DNA from: Cytophagaceae bacterium
GTDB lineage: Bacteria; Bacteroidota; Bacteroidia; Cytophagales; Spirosomataceae
Reading direction: 5' to 3'
Assembly: GCA_016722655.1 (NCBI GenBank)
Contig: JADKIR010000004.1
Coordinates: 3,100,001 to 3,164,000, forward strand
Length of the DNA: 64,000 bases
In this document: positions 51,324 to 61,944 of the stretch, one piece after another
How positions within the stretch are numbered: the first letter of the stretch is position 1
Layout: each line of letters starts with the position of its first letter
Notes under the pieces: model-generated
Told to the model about the DNA's origin: nothing
The model's input: only the letters and a program-made list of their open reading frames with translations
Databases searched by the model: none
Program-made: the position numbers and the translations under genes

Positions 51324-54300
51324 CTAATCCCCAAGATTAAACTTGGCATTCATCCCAAATATAGAATGACTTCTTTCGTAAGACAGTGAAGTAAATGGAG
51401 AGTTGACCATGCGTTCCCAATACATCCCCATATTGATTTTTTTGTTGATCTGATATTGAAACTGTGGCCTGATCTGAAGATTAAAGTTACCCTGGATTGG
51501 TACCACATCGCCATCAAGCCTTCTTTGTAAAGCTTTGATATCGCGGCTGGTAAAGTCTATTCTCAGGTTTAAATCATTTTTTAAAACAATAAAATTACCA
51601 TCTTTGCCCCGCAAAGGAAGCTTAACATTGTTTTTCTTAAAACCTATCCCAAACACATAGTCATTGCTGTTATACTCTGCTACTTGTGCATTTGAAAGAT
51701 TCAAAGCAGCCCTCCGTTCTTTATTCCAGTTAAACGAACCCGTTATTTTCTTTTTGGTTGTAAATTGTACCCCCAAAAACGGCGAAAATCTTTCTTCCAT
51801 CTGAATGGTACTCATGATGAAAGTTGGAGCATAGAGAGGCGTCTCACCTGCTAAGTATGATGGTACTATCTGATTTCCAAGCGGATAGTTTCTGATCATC
51901 AGATTTAATACCTGGCTTCCATACTCCAGAGAAGAGGTAAAATTGCCAACACTATAGGTCGATATATATTGGTGACTCAGTGTAATGGAATTGAAAAGTC
52001 TTTTGAAAAGCGGAAGTTTTTCCATACCGGAGTAATCTATTCGCCAGTTGGGCATAGGAAAAGCAAGAAAAGGATTAAATGTTTTTCCTCCCCGCCTGAT
52101 AGATTTTTCAAAGATTTTATCGAGAGATTGACCACTATAGGCTGCAAAAAAGGCAGGTATTAATACATCCTGTGAGTTGAGATCATATTTTCCAATCCCT
52201 TCTGCTCCCTGGATTCCATTTAACCTGTCCATTACTTTCTTGCGATTGGCAACCATTCTGTCGAATATCTCATACTTATACATCGTGGCGGAGTCATTGC
52301 TCATTTTAATGAATCCTGTCTTAAATGACCAGAACGACATGCTGAAGTTTCCATTTCTAACCGGATTTAATGTTACATGGCTACCTCCCACAGTTTCCGG
52401 GCGATACATTTCCTGGTAGCTGTCGCCCCGGGTAAGATTCCCTTTGATTTGCATTCTGAAGCCCTTCCATGGTTCCAAATTGGTGGAGTAATCAAACTTA
52501 ACACCACGGGTTTGGGTAAAGGGATTGTTTTGAACAATACTTTCAGAAAGCCATTTGTTATCTGCTGCAATTTTATGAATATTTCGATTTTGGCTTCCCA
52601 TTACAAAATCAAACCCCGGTGCAAAATTATTTCTGGTGTCCATTCCAAATACATTGGGAGCATGCAAAAAGCCTGGTAATAATGTAGTTTCAAAAAGAGC
52701 ATAATTGAAGTTTATGCCTCTGACCGTCATCAAAAGCCTCGTCAAGCTCTTAGTCACACTGCCAGCAGGTTGTTTGTAGGGTTCATCGTCTCCCGGTGAC
52801 CGAGTAAATCTTTGTTTAGGAGGTGTAGGCGAGTTGGCAAGTTTCAGGAATTTTACCTTATTATAAAGTTTTACCAAATCGACCTGACCATTAAAAGCTA
52901 TCTCTCTGCCGTTTTCGAGCATATTACCAAACTCATAATCATCATTATCTGCAATCTGAAATGAACCAGCTGTATAACCATAATTATTATTAAACCTACT
53001 GTCAACCCGCATCCAATCCAATAAGAAAAACTTATCAAACGGAAGCTTATAGGTGGCCTGCATTTTTTGATTATAATTTTTAGCTCGGCCTAAAGTTTTT
53101 AATCCTGAAAAGAATGAAATACGGTCGTTGGTTATTGAGTCAATATCATCCTGAATCGAAGTCATTTGGGCATTGTATGAAAGCACAATTGATTTAGTGA
53201 GGTTCCATTGGGCATCATAATATCTGTTTCCTAAGAAGTATTTGATTATGTTAGGAGTATTTCCCTCTGTGTTGAGATTTGCATTTCTATACATCGTATA
53301 AAAATAACTGCGATCATAATCGGTTCTGATGGCGATAAGGTTAGGAATTGGAGAGAGATTAAACTCTTTGATGTTTTTCAGAAAAGGCTTGTCCATTTTT
53401 TTTGCTTTTTTAAATGGCTGCCACGTAAATCCTTTGGGCTGATATTGGTAAGAAATACCCAACCTGTTTTGAGTTTGAAGTACACTGTCCAATAAAACGC
53501 TGCTTCTCAGAATTTGGTTTTGAGCATATGAGAAGGTGAAGTTTGAGATGTCATAAAAATGCCCTTTGGCATTAGGATTGGTTTTTATTTTTCTGACATT
53601 CGTAAAGTTAAAACCTTTGGTTATGTTTCTCTCTTCCACCATTGATTCAGTGAGGTTTTCCTGATAAATGCTTGGATTTAGTAAAGCATCACTCAGTTTT
53701 ATGTCGGGATCAAGAGGGTTAAAACGGGGAGTAACCACTTGCTGGTCATAATTTAAAAACAATGGAATTGCCAGTCCCCATTTCATTGGGAAAAATTTAT
53801 CTAAGTCCAGATTGGTAGCTACTCCAAAACCCTGTGAAAGGTCGCGGGAACGGGCTGAAATTCTGTCTTGGACACCACCGAAGCCATAGTTTTTAAAATT
53901 ACCATTAATCATCATCGTTCCGATATCAGCAAGTTTAATGTCAGCCGAAAGAATTCCCGCTTCACCCGATTCCTGATCAAATCCAAATGCTCTGAATTCG
54001 TCAAACCATGCGGTAAAATCCCGACCCAATTCTGCATTTAAGGTATCGTTATTTTTGATACCTATCATCATTACGAGCACATTGCTAAGGTCCGGATTTC
54101 CTATTACTTTGATTTTGTAATTTCTGGTAATTTTTTCTTCAATATCAGTTACCGATCCTGAAACTGTACCTATAACAGGAACTAACTTACTTTCTCCATA
54201 AATTTGGTTCATTGGGCTTCCTGTACGGTTTCTTTCGAGTTTCAGGCTTCTAAGTAAATCCAATGGTACATCAAATTCGTTTTCCTTAGGCCAGATTTCA

Positions 54301-57300
54301 TATGGGTCTTTTGAGCCGTTTTCAGTTGTTCTAAGGCTTGGAAGCTCTATTTCATAATAATTATTTTTAAGGTCAGTCCCAATTCTTAAAAAGGCTCCGG
54401 CTATGTTTTTATCGTTGTTTTTGTTTTGTGTATGAACAAACATTTTGATGCGTTTGTACATATTCAAATCGAGCTTTGTATTTTTAAATATTGCCCGACT
54501 ATTTCCGCCTTTTAGATTTTCAACTGAGAGGCTCAAAGATTGCTCGTTCATAAAGAATTTGGTCTGCTGGGTAAAGTCCCGGTCTCTGACAAATCCTGGT
54601 GGCACAACATAAGGTGTAACCCCCGGTTTGATATTGCAATCTTCAGTTTCCAGAGGGCAACCATTTTCTTCAATATTAACAGAAGCAGTTTTAAAAACTA
54701 CCGAGTTGTCAGTTTCCGGTACTTCTGTTTCCCCTTTGTCGGTCAGGCTGTTGGTATAAACCCGATATTGATTTGAAACCAACTGTAAACTGGCAAAACG
54801 TAAAACCACGGGTTGTTTCCAATCTGTAGTGATCAGTCTGGCAAAACGGATAGACTTAAAGCCTTCTTTTCCCAAAGGATAGCTGCGGGTAGGTTTTCTT
54901 ATCGGAATACGGTGAAGATACCAGTTAGCATTTCCTGCTGAAACTTTATCTACTATATAGCCTTGGCCCACTTCCATTTTTCCAGGTACCAAATCAATCT
55001 CATATTCATAATAATCCTCGATTTCATTGATGGTATTATCCTGATTGATGTCTTCTTTGTCAGCGAGGTTGGTCGATGCCTGGTTGTCAAATTGCGTGCT
55101 GGTATTATTGGTTTCCTGCGAAATAGGAGGGGCATTGCCTTCCATTCCAAGGTAATCCTTAAATCGTTCTATAAAACTGGCATTTTGGTCAAATTTAGAA
55201 TCCAAAAAATAGGTAAAATCATCTCTGGAGGGGTCTTTTTTGATTTTTTCCAGTGTTTCAGAGTCTGTTATTTTACCATCAATATTTTTCAAATAGTCAC
55301 TGATATGAGGGTATTTTCTTTCTTCAGCATTGGATAATCCTTCTAAACCCACATCCTGCTTCAACCGTACACTTTCCTGATTATCAAAAGCATCGGTTAT
55401 AAATTGAGATCGGGGAGCCAAACCCCATTTGGTTTCAACAGGTTTTGAAATGCTCGAACTGTCTTTTATGCCATTTTCAAAATTAAATCTGGAATCCGGA
55501 ATTACGTCTTCTGAAACATCTCCCAATTGAATTAAGAATTTGCCTCCTGTTTCGTTCTTTTTATTTCCGTTAGGTTTTCCATCACGCACAGGTGCGGCAA
55601 ATGGGTCTAAAAGCCAAAACTCAAGATATTCAACATTGGAATTATCAAAATCGGCATCGAAAGTGATGCCCCGCATGGTAGATCCAAAACTTTTTTCAGG
55701 TGATTTTAACATACCTTCGGCATTGAGATCTGGGTTGTAATTATACATTCCAGGCTCTTCAGGAAAATATGAAATGTCTAAAATAGAACTCGGCATTTGC
55801 GATGCATAAATCTGTCTTGATTTTCCGGGAAAAATATCTTGTGGAGAATAACTTTTTTCGTAGATATTTCCGTTGGCCTGATTTCGAATCGACTCAGGAA
55901 TCACATTGGCAACACCAAAATCTCCCCCAATATATACCGACATGTCAACCGTATAAACCGACATTTTGGCTCTGTTGTAATTGTATTTGTAAGGATTGCC
56001 TAACAAGCCAGGTATAGAGTCAAGGAATTTGCCCGGTGTAGAACCTAATCTCCATTTGGTAGGCTGACGACTCAGGTCATTGATATTTCTTGCAAATTCA
56101 AAATCATCAATCATGGAGCTACCTTTTACCCATTTATTGTTTACTCCCGGCCTAAGTTGTGCAAACTCCGCAGTGAGCAAAATGGAAGAAGGCTCTTTGG
56201 TTTGAATCCCAGGCAATGCATCAAGCATTCTGGTCAGTCCATTCAGGTTTTTCTTGAGATTAAGGTCTATGCCCCAAAGGGTGTTATTTACAGGCTCACT
56301 TCCGATTGAAGTTCTCGAAATAAAGCCGGGAGTATTTTCTCTCAGGTCCATCAATGTGGCACCGATTCTCAGGTATCTATTTACGGTATAATCAAGCCTT
56401 AATCCAAAAAGTCGTCTGATTTGAGCTGTAAATAGGTCTGGCTTTTCATAATCAATTCTTATCTGCCTTCCAGAGCTCAAAATACTCTGGTTGGTGATAA
56501 TAATCCTGCCCATCTGACCATCAACTGTATAGTCGGCACCTTGCTTAAGTTCTGTTCCCCCTGCATATACTTTTACCGAAGTTCCTGCAGCACCAAGAGG
56601 AAGATTAATTTCTGATCCGCCAGATTGGGCACTTCCCGAAAGGAAAAATTTATTTTTTAAACTTATCTGTTGTGCATCTATCAGAGTTTTGGTATAAAGC
56701 TCTTTGAATACATATTTTTGAATTAACTCAGTTTCACCAGAACCAAAAACTTCTTCCAGGTGGCTTCCAAAGGGCTCCAGGACAGGGAATATTATCCTTC
56801 CGGCCTGGGTGTTTACCGTTACATTTTCAACAAAATCAAAATTTCCATCTTTAAGCCTGTCATTATTAAAGTTGAGCTTATCCATTCCCATTACTTCCAG
56901 AAAAGGCTTATTTTTAAATTTTTCGCCACCTTCCATCAGGTTAGGAGTGTCCATGCCGGTTTTGTCGTCTTTGTACACTATCCGTAGCTGAAATCCTTCT
57001 TTATTTATTTTGCCCTGAGATAATGAGTAAATATTCTTCATCATCAGGTTCCACATCGGATTTTGCAGGCGGTTTCTGATCGTAGATGATTTCAATAATT
57101 TCAGGATTATTACCTCATCCTCAGGTTTGTTTACGTAGTCCTCGGTAAGTTCCCCTACTTTATAAGCCCTGCCATTATAGGTGTATTCATAAGAAACAGC
57201 AAGTATTTCATCATTGCGAAGAGGTGTAAGCAGCGAAATATAACCCAGCTCAGGTTGAAGTTCATATTCTTTGTCAGATAGCCTTTTTGCTCCTCTTAAT

Positions 57301-58664
57301 AGCTCAAAATCATCGCCATTGTTGAGTCCCATTCCTTTTAGCGTATTGGATGTATTGTCGATTCTTCTGAAATCGGGATTGCTGGCAAGATCTTTATAAA
57401 GGTTATTGGATTCGTTCTCCGCTGTTTTTTTTGTTGGATCGGCAATTAATTTATTGCTATAGGGTTGATTTTCTGCCAAATCATTCAATCCAATCAAATT
57501 TCTCATTGATTTTACATCATTGGAGCGATTGGTTACATATACTTCAATTCGGGTAATACGTACTCCCGAAGTAACCATTGGCAGGTTTTTCAGTGAAGCA
57601 TTATATTTATTTCTGAAAAAATGCGATAAAAAGAAATGTCGGTTTTCATCGTAGTTATCTACTCTGAGTTCGAATTTCCGGCTTTGATTACCCCCATTGA
57701 GTACAATTGACTCCGTGCGACTGGTTTGTTGTGCAAAAACGGTAGTGACATCCAATTTTCCGAACTTCATTCCAATTTTTGCACCCATCAGGTTCTGTAC
57801 TCCTGGAATCAACTGGCTTCGGTTGGGCATGGTCACATTTCCCAGTTCTACCTTTTGAATGATATCTTCCGGGTCATTTTTAAAATTCAGTTTGAATTTA
57901 TTTTCAAGGCCAAAATTTGATTTAGTATCAAAATTGCCCAGAATGTTCATTTTCTCTTTGATCTGACCTGCTTTTTTGAGAACATTGGTCAAATCCGAAA
58001 TTTTCGGAGATTTTTCTTCATTTTCAGTATTTTCTCCGGCTGCATTCTGATCATTTACCCCTTTAAAAAGGTTGTTGAAATTGATGGATATCTGTTGGTC
58101 AAAATCAAAAACTGACTGTCTTCTAAATGAGAGGGCAGTCATTGGGTTATTATTATATTGAGTACCGGCTCTCATATCAATAGCCACAAAGCCATTGGGT
58201 GTAAATTCGGGTACTTTATCCCCAAAAATACGGTCTAAGACAGAGTTTTTTTCCAAAAGAGGATTTATCCTTTTTCCTGAAAACGAAGTGTTGCCATCCT
58301 GTGCTTTCTCCAAATCCCTGATAATACTTTTTCGTAGTAAGGCATTTTGAAGGCTGGAATACTCATTAAAACTCATGCTTTGAGGCATTTTGACATTTAT
58401 GCCTTCTTTGGATTGTTCAGTAATCGAAAATGCATTTTTTTTATCCTGAAAAAAAACTCCGGTTTTTAGGCTATCCGGAAATAATGACAAAAATGGTGGC
58501 CTTATATAATTGAAACGTGGCAAATATGAGTCTTTCCAATAGTTTAAATACGAAGTGTTTCTTGTTTTTGAACTGTCAGATACGACTTTCTGAGCCGATG
58601 CATGGATTCTGCTCAGAAAAATGAATGTTATAATGAATAGTTTTACAGGTAATCTGTTATGCAT
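51324..58664 (-). CDS. sprA: SprA, type IX secretion outer-membrane translocon
   Basis: A 2446-residue giant protein that forms the 36-strand outer-membrane pore of the type IX secretion system (Sov/SprA). It has a signal peptide (MHNRLPVKLFIITFIFLSRI, cleaved near ASAQ). SprA motifs include MSFNEYSSLQNALLRKSIIR near residue 100, GFVAIDMRAGTQYNNNPM, and a DFDQQISINFNN segment. The N-terminal beta-rich region is followed by barrel strands up to FGMNAKFNLGD at the C-terminus. The size agrees with family members of 2300-2500 residues. It is alone on its strand, upstream of nothing else of the secretion system, and 84 bp after ruvA. Confidence 0.97.
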   Translation of the reverse strand: MHNRLPVKLFIITFIFLSRIHASAQKVVSDSSKTRNTSYLNYWKDSYLPRFNYIRPPFLSLFPDSLKTGVFFQDKKNAFSITEQSKEGINVKMPQSMSFNEYSSLQNALLRKSIIRDLEKAQDGNTSFSGKRINPLLEKNSVLDRIFGDKVPEFTPNGFVAIDMRAGTQYNNNPMTALSFRRQSVFDFDQQISINFNNLFKGVNDQNAAGENTENEEKSPKISDLTNVLKKAGQIKEKMNILGNFDTKSNFGLENKFKLNFKNDPEDIIQKVELGNVTMPNRSQLIPGVQNLMGAKIGMKFGKLDVTTVFAQQTSRTESIVLNGGNQSRKFELRVDNYDENRHFFLSHFFRNKYNASLKNLPMVTSGVRITRIEVYVTNRSNDVKSMRNLIGLNDLAENQPYSNKLIADPTKKTAENESNNLYKDLASNPDFRRIDNTSNTLKGMGLNNGDDFELLRGAKRLSDKEYELQPELGYISLLTPLRNDEILAVSYEYTYNGRAYKVGELTEDYVNKPEDEVIILKLLKSSTIRNRLQNPMWNLMMKNIYSLSQGKINKEGFQLRIVYKDDKTGMDTPNLMEGGEKFKNKPFLEVMGMDKLNFNNDRLKDGNFDFVENVTVNTQAGRIIFPVLEPFGSHLEEVFGSGETELIQKYVFKELYTKTLIDAQQISLKNKFFLSGSAQSGGSEINLPLGAAGTSVKVYAGGTELKQGADYTVDGQMGRIIITNQSILSSGRQIRIDYEKPDLFTAQIRRLFGLRLDYTVNRYLRIGATLMDLRENTPGFISRTSIGSEPVNNTLWGIDLNLKKNLNGLTRMLDALPGIQTKEPSSILLTAEFAQLRPGVNNKWVKGSSMIDDFEFARNINDLSRQPTKWRLGSTPGKFLDSIPGLLGNPYKYNYNRAKMSVYTVDMSVYIGGDFGVANVIPESIRNQANGNIYEKSYSPQDIFPGKSRQIYASQMPSSILDISYFPEEPGMYNYNPDLNAEGMLKSPEKSFGSTMRGITFDADFDNSNVEYLEFWLLDPFAAPVRDGKPNGNKKNETGGKFLIQLGDVSEDVIPDSRFNFENGIKDSSSISKPVETKWGLAPRSQFITDAFDNQESVRLKQDVGLEGLSNAEERKYPHISDYLKNIDGKITDSETLEKIKKDPSRDDFTYFLDSKFDQNASFIERFKDYLGMEGNAPPISQETNNTSTQFDNQASTNLADKEDINQDNTINEIEDYYEYEIDLVPGKMEVGQGYIVDKVSAGNANWYLHRIPIRKPTRSYPLGKEGFKSIRFARLITTDWKQPVVLRFASLQLVSNQYRVYTNSLTDKGETEVPETDNSVVFKTASVNIEENGCPLETEDCNIKPGVTPYVVPPGFVRDRDFTQQTKFFMNEQSLSLSVENLKGGNSRAIFKNTKLDLNMYKRIKMFVHTQNKNNDKNIAGAFLRIGTDLKNNYYEIELPSLRTTENGSKDPYEIWPKENEFDVPLDLLRSLKLERNRTGSPMNQIYGESKLVPVIGTVSGSVTDIEEKITRNYKIKVIGNPDLSNVLVMMIGIKNNDTLNAELGRDFTAWFDEFRAFGFDQESGEAGILSADIKLADIGTMMINGNFKNYGFGGVQDRISARSRDLSQGFGVATNLDLDKFFPMKWGLAIPLFLNYDQQVVTPRFNPLDPDIKLSDALLNPSIYQENLTESMVEERNITKGFNFTNVRKIKTNPNAKGHFYDISNFTFSYAQNQILRSSVLLDSVLQTQNRLGISYQYQPKGFTWQPFKKAKKMDKPFLKNIKEFNLSPIPNLIAIRTDYDRSYFYTMYRNANLNTEGNTPNIIKYFLGNRYYDAQWNLTKSIVLSYNAQMTSIQDDIDSITNDRISFFSGLKTLGRAKNYNQKMQATYKLPFDKFFLLDWMRVDSRFNNNYGYTAGSFQIADNDDYEFGNMLENGREIAFNGQVDLVKLYNKVKFLKLANSPTPPKQRFTRSPGDDEPYKQPAGSVTKSLTRLLMTVRGINFNYALFETTLLPGFLHAPNVFGMDTRNNFAPGFDFVMGSQNRNIHKIAADNKWLSESIVQNNPFTQTRGVKFDYSTNLEPWKGFRMQIKGNLTRGDSYQEMYRPETVGGSHVTLNPVRNGNFSMSFWSFKTGFIKMSNDSATMYKYEIFDRMVANRKKVMDRLNGIQGAEGIGKYDLNSQDVLIPAFFAAYSGQSLDKIFEKSIRRGGKTFNPFLAFPMPNWRIDYSGMEKLPLFKRLFNSITLSHQYISTYSVGNFTSSLEYGSQVLNLMIRNYPLGNQIVPSYLAGETPLYAPTFIMSTIQMEERFSPFLGVQFTTKKKITGSFNWNKERRAALNLSNAQVAEYNSNDYVFGIGFKKNNVKLPLRGKDGNFIVLKNDLNLRIDFTSRDIKALQRRLDGDVVPIQGNFNLQIRPQFQYQINKKINMGMYWERMVNSPFTSLSYERSHSIFGMNAKFNLGD

Positions 58665-58748
58665 AAATTAAAAAATGCAAATATTATTTTCTTGCTTAAA
58701 ACGTCTAAAATCCTGCCAATATTCTATTTGTCTCAAATATTATACAGA

Positions 58749-59342
58749 TTATCTTAGTGAAAGCTTAATTAATTCTTCAAGTGAAATATCACCGCCGGTA
58801 CGCTTCAGGATATTATCAACTGATTTTTCGGCTGTAGCCTTTTGAATTCCCAGCGTAACCAAAGCTGAAAGTGCCTCTGAACGGAGTGTATGGTTGGTAG
58901 AGGCAAACATAGTTGGATTGATTCCTTCAGCAAGTATCTCTTTTTTCAATTTGTCTGTCAACTCAATTATTGCTCTCTGGGCGGGTTTGGCACCTATTCC
59001 TTTAATATTTTGAATGGTTTTTAAATCTTCCGAAATAATCGCCTGTTTGATTTCAACAGAACTTAACGATGATAAAAACACAAGGGCAATACTGGGGCCA
59101 ATTCCTGAAACACTGATCAAATGTTCAAAAAGCTCTCTTTCGTCTTTTGTGAAAAAACCAAAAAGTGAATGTGAGTCCTCTCTGATGATTGGAACTGTGT
59201 AAATTTTTACAGATTCAGCATTTGGATTTACGGCGGAATAGGTTTGAAGTGAAATTTTCACAAAATATCCCACACCATTTACATCAATAACCAGATGTGT
59301 GGGTTCTTTTTCAACTATTTTACCGTTGAGGTATGCTATCAT
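58749..59342 (-). CDS. ruvA: Holliday junction helicase subunit RuvA
   Basis: A 197-residue RuvA that binds four-way junctions and loads RuvB. The OB-fold domain (1-65) starts MIAYLNGKIVEKEPTHLVID; helix-hairpin-helix pairs follow at about 70-140 with ISVSGIGPSIALVFLSSLS and IQNIKGIGAKPAQRAIIELT. The C-terminal RuvB-binding domain (about 150-197) has SALVTLGIQKATAEKSVDNIL. Length is normal. It is followed directly by sprA on the same strand, an arrangement known in other Bacteroidota. The 171-bp gap upstream (59343-59513) shows nothing but AT-rich promoter-type DNA. Confidence 0.97.
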   Translation of the reverse strand: MIAYLNGKIVEKEPTHLVIDVNGVGYFVKISLQTYSAVNPNAESVKIYTVPIIREDSHSLFGFFTKDERELFEHLISVSGIGPSIALVFLSSLSSVEIKQAIISEDLKTIQNIKGIGAKPAQRAIIELTDKLKKEILAEGINPTMFASTNHTLRSEALSALVTLGIQKATAEKSVDNILKRTGGDISLEELIKLSLR

Positions 59343-59513
59343 GGTTTATTATCAGGTTAAGCAGGTTTAATTTATTATTTTTACTTATATTTATTCACAT
59401 AATCAAACCTAGAAAATTTAATCAAAATTACGTTTTTTACTCTTAAATATGATAAAAAGTATCAAAAAAATGGTTTTGAAGAAAATGCAAAGAAGCCACA
59501 GCAGAGTTAAAGA

Positions 59514-60221
59514 CTATTTTAATCTTGAAAGCAACTGATCTTCCGTTTGAAATCCCGTATCACGCCAAACTTGTCTTCCGTCACGATACAAAACAAATGT
59601 AGGGGTAGTTTGAATGTCGTAACGTCGTTTCAGAGTCTGATTATAATCGTTGTCTATTCTGAAAACCGTTAGGTCAGTGCGTTGATTATCAATATTGTAA
59701 AGGGTTGGAATCATGGTTTTGCAAGGTGCACAATCTTCGGTAAAATAGCTTACCAACACATATTTGTTTTCTCTTATTTTTTTAAAATAAATATCAAGCG
59801 GGAAAATCTTTGTGGCAGAAAAATTTGGGTCTTTAGAAACATAAGGTTTGGAGCCCGTTACCCATTTTTCAAATCCTCCAGCTAATACAACTATCCCTTT
59901 ATATCCAATTTCGCTTAAATATTGAGCCGCATTTAAGGCATCTTCTTCTGCTTGAGAATACAAAAATAAAGTAGTTTTTTTTGGAAATCTACTCGTAAAA
60001 TATTCTTCAAATTCATTCATCATAAAATCGGCATTGATCGATTTTTTGATATGAGCCATATTAAATTCTTTGGGAGTTCTAAGATCAATAAGTGTAGCTT
60101 CAGGCGAAGATTTAAGTAATTTTTCAAATTCCTGTGCCGATTTTTTGGAAAATAAATCCTGTGAAAAACTTGCTCCAAAAGTGAGTGAAAACACCAGGAT
60201 TAAAACGTATTTTTTTATCAT
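59514..60221 (-). CDS. secreted rhodanese-like/thioredoxin fusion protein
   Basis: A 235-residue periplasmic protein. After the signal peptide (MIKKYVLILVFSLTFGASFS) comes a rhodanese-like domain (about 22-120) with ATLIDLRTPKEFNMAHI and GIVVLAGGFEKW. The active-site loop, normally starting with Cys, reads LYSQAEEDA, so the catalytic Cys is replaced by Ser. A thioredoxin domain (about 140-235) has the redox site EDCAPCKTMIP and the cis-Pro in TTPTFVLYRDG. It may act in disulfide handling, with the rhodanese part binding a partner. I use ATG 60221 rather than a TTG two codons upstream. Confidence 0.87.
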   Translation of the reverse strand: MIKKYVLILVFSLTFGASFSQDLFSKKSAQEFEKLLKSSPEATLIDLRTPKEFNMAHIKKSINADFMMNEFEEYFTSRFPKKTTLFLYSQAEEDALNAAQYLSEIGYKGIVVLAGGFEKWVTGSKPYVSKDPNFSATKIFPLDIYFKKIRENKYVLVSYFTEDCAPCKTMIPTLYNIDNQRTDLTVFRIDNDYNQTLKRRYDIQTTPTFVLYRDGRQVWRDTGFQTEDQLLSRLK

Positions 60222-60420
60222 TCTCAATTTTTTTTCATTTCAAAAACAAAAATTGTACTAATTTAAGTTTCATGTTCAATATAATGCAAATTTTACTTTT
60301 TTATTATGGCTTTGCGTAAATTAATACGTTATTTTGCAGTGTTTTTAGTGCTTTTCCGGGGCTGAAATTTTCTGAAAAAGCATTTTTAAAGCCAAAATTT
60401 TAAAATAAACATTTAAGAAA

Positions 60421-61698
60421 ATGAGTCAAATTGTTAAAGTTCATGCCAGACAAATTCTGGATTCAAGAGGAAATCCAACAGTAGAAGTAGATGTAATGAC
60501 CGAAAATGGATATTTGGGTCGTGCGGCTGTACCTTCTGGTGCATCAACCGGTGTTCACGAAGCCGTAGAATTACGTGATGATGACAACAGTGTATATGTA
60601 GGTAAAGGTGTGCTGAAAGCCGTTAAAAATGTTAACGAGGAAATCGCAGCCGAACTCTTGGGCTTTAACGTTTTCGAACAAAACGCTATCGATAAATTAA
60701 TGATTGAGCTTGATGGCTCAGCAAATAAAGGGAAATTAGGTGCCAATGCAATTTTGGGGGTTTCTCTGGCAGTAGCCAAAGCCGCAGCTCAGGAAGCCGG
60801 ATTGCCACTTTACCGCTATTTGGGCGGTGTTAACGCCAACACACTTCCTGTTCCAATGATGAACATCCTTAATGGTGGTTCTCATGCCGATAACTCAATT
60901 GATTTTCAGGAATTTATGGTAATGCCTGCCGGTGCTGCCACTTTCTCTGATTCATTGAGAATGGGTACCGAAATCTTCCATAACCTCAAAAAAGTGTTGA
61001 AATCTAAAGGATATTCGACTAATGTGGGTGACGAAGGTGGATTTGCTCCAAACATCGGTTCCAATGAAGAAGCTATTGAAATCGTACTTACTGCGATCGA
61101 GAAAGCAGGATATAAACCAGGTGAGCAGGTATTTATTGCTATGGATGCTGCTTCTTCAGAGTTTTATGATACAAAAACCGGTCTTTATACATTTAAAAAA
61201 TCAAGCGGAAAACAAATGGATTCTCATGAGTTGGCTGCTTATTGGAACGCATGGGTTGATAAATATCCTATCAAGTCAATCGAAGACGGTATGGCTGAAG
61301 ACGACTGGGCAGGTTGGGCTGAACTTACTAAATTGGCCGGTGCTAAAACCCAATTGGTTGGTGATGATTTATTTGTTACAAACGTTAAAAGATTACAGGA
61401 AGGTATTGACAAACAAATTGCCAATGCTATTCTGGTAAAAGTAAACCAAATTGGTTCATTGACCGAAACTATCGACGCGGTAAATCTTGCTCACAGAAAT
61501 AAATATAAGAGTATCATGTCGCACCGCTCAGGTGAAACTGAAGATGCAACCATCGCCGACCTGGCAGTGGCTCTTAACTGTGGTCAGATCAAAACTGGTT
61601 CAGCTTCACGTTCTGACAGGATGGCCAAATACAACCAATTGTTAAGAATCGAGGAAGAATTGGGTGCTGAGGCTTATTTTCCAGGATTGAAATTCTGA
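60421..61698 (+). CDS. eno: enolase
   Basis: A 425-residue enolase, converting 2-phosphoglycerate to phosphoenolpyruvate in glycolysis. Family marks are ARQILDSRGNPTVEVDV, GAGASTG-like AVPSGASTGVHEAVELRD, the catalytic Glu in DEGGFAPN, metal ligands in IAMDAASSEFYD, IEDGMAEDDW and LVGDDLFVTN, the catalytic Lys in LVKVNQIGSLTET and the end MSHRSGETEDATIADLAVA. Length is normal. The 5' gap 60228-60420 has a candidate TTATTTTG element near 60330 but no full promoter. Confidence 0.98.
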   Translation: MSQIVKVHARQILDSRGNPTVEVDVMTENGYLGRAAVPSGASTGVHEAVELRDDDNSVYVGKGVLKAVKNVNEEIAAELLGFNVFEQNAIDKLMIELDGSANKGKLGANAILGVSLAVAKAAAQEAGLPLYRYLGGVNANTLPVPMMNILNGGSHADNSIDFQEFMVMPAGAATFSDSLRMGTEIFHNLKKVLKSKGYSTNVGDEGGFAPNIGSNEEAIEIVLTAIEKAGYKPGEQVFIAMDAASSEFYDTKTGLYTFKKSSGKQMDSHELAAYWNAWVDKYPIKSIEDGMAEDDWAGWAELTKLAGAKTQLVGDDLFVTNVKRLQEGIDKQIANAILVKVNQIGSLTETIDAVNLAHRNKYKSIMSHRSGETEDATIADLAVALNCGQIKTGSASRSDRMAKYNQLLRIEEELGAEAYFPGLKF

Positions 61699-61765
61699 TT
61701 TTTTGAAAGAAAAGTTAATTTGAGTTGACTTTTGAAAAATTGACTTATAAATAGTCTTTAACTTT

Positions 61766-61814
61766 AATGCGATTAGGTGAAAAGTACATTTTTTGCTTAA
61801 TCGCATTTTTATTT
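61766..61814 (+). terminator. terminator of eno
   Basis: AATGCGATTA (61766-61775) and TAATCGCATT (61798-61807) form a perfect 10-bp stem with a 22-nt loop, and a T-rich tract follows. The rest of the gap to the M28 gene shows nothing. Confidence 0.8.
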
Positions 61815-61944
61815 CAATATAATTATGATATTTTCCTATGTATTTTTATTAGAGTATTTTATCTGGCAAAGTTTTTCTTTGGCCTAAAGTAAAAATTTCA
61901 AATCTCCAATTTTGTTAAGATTATTTTATTGCTGAATATAAATC

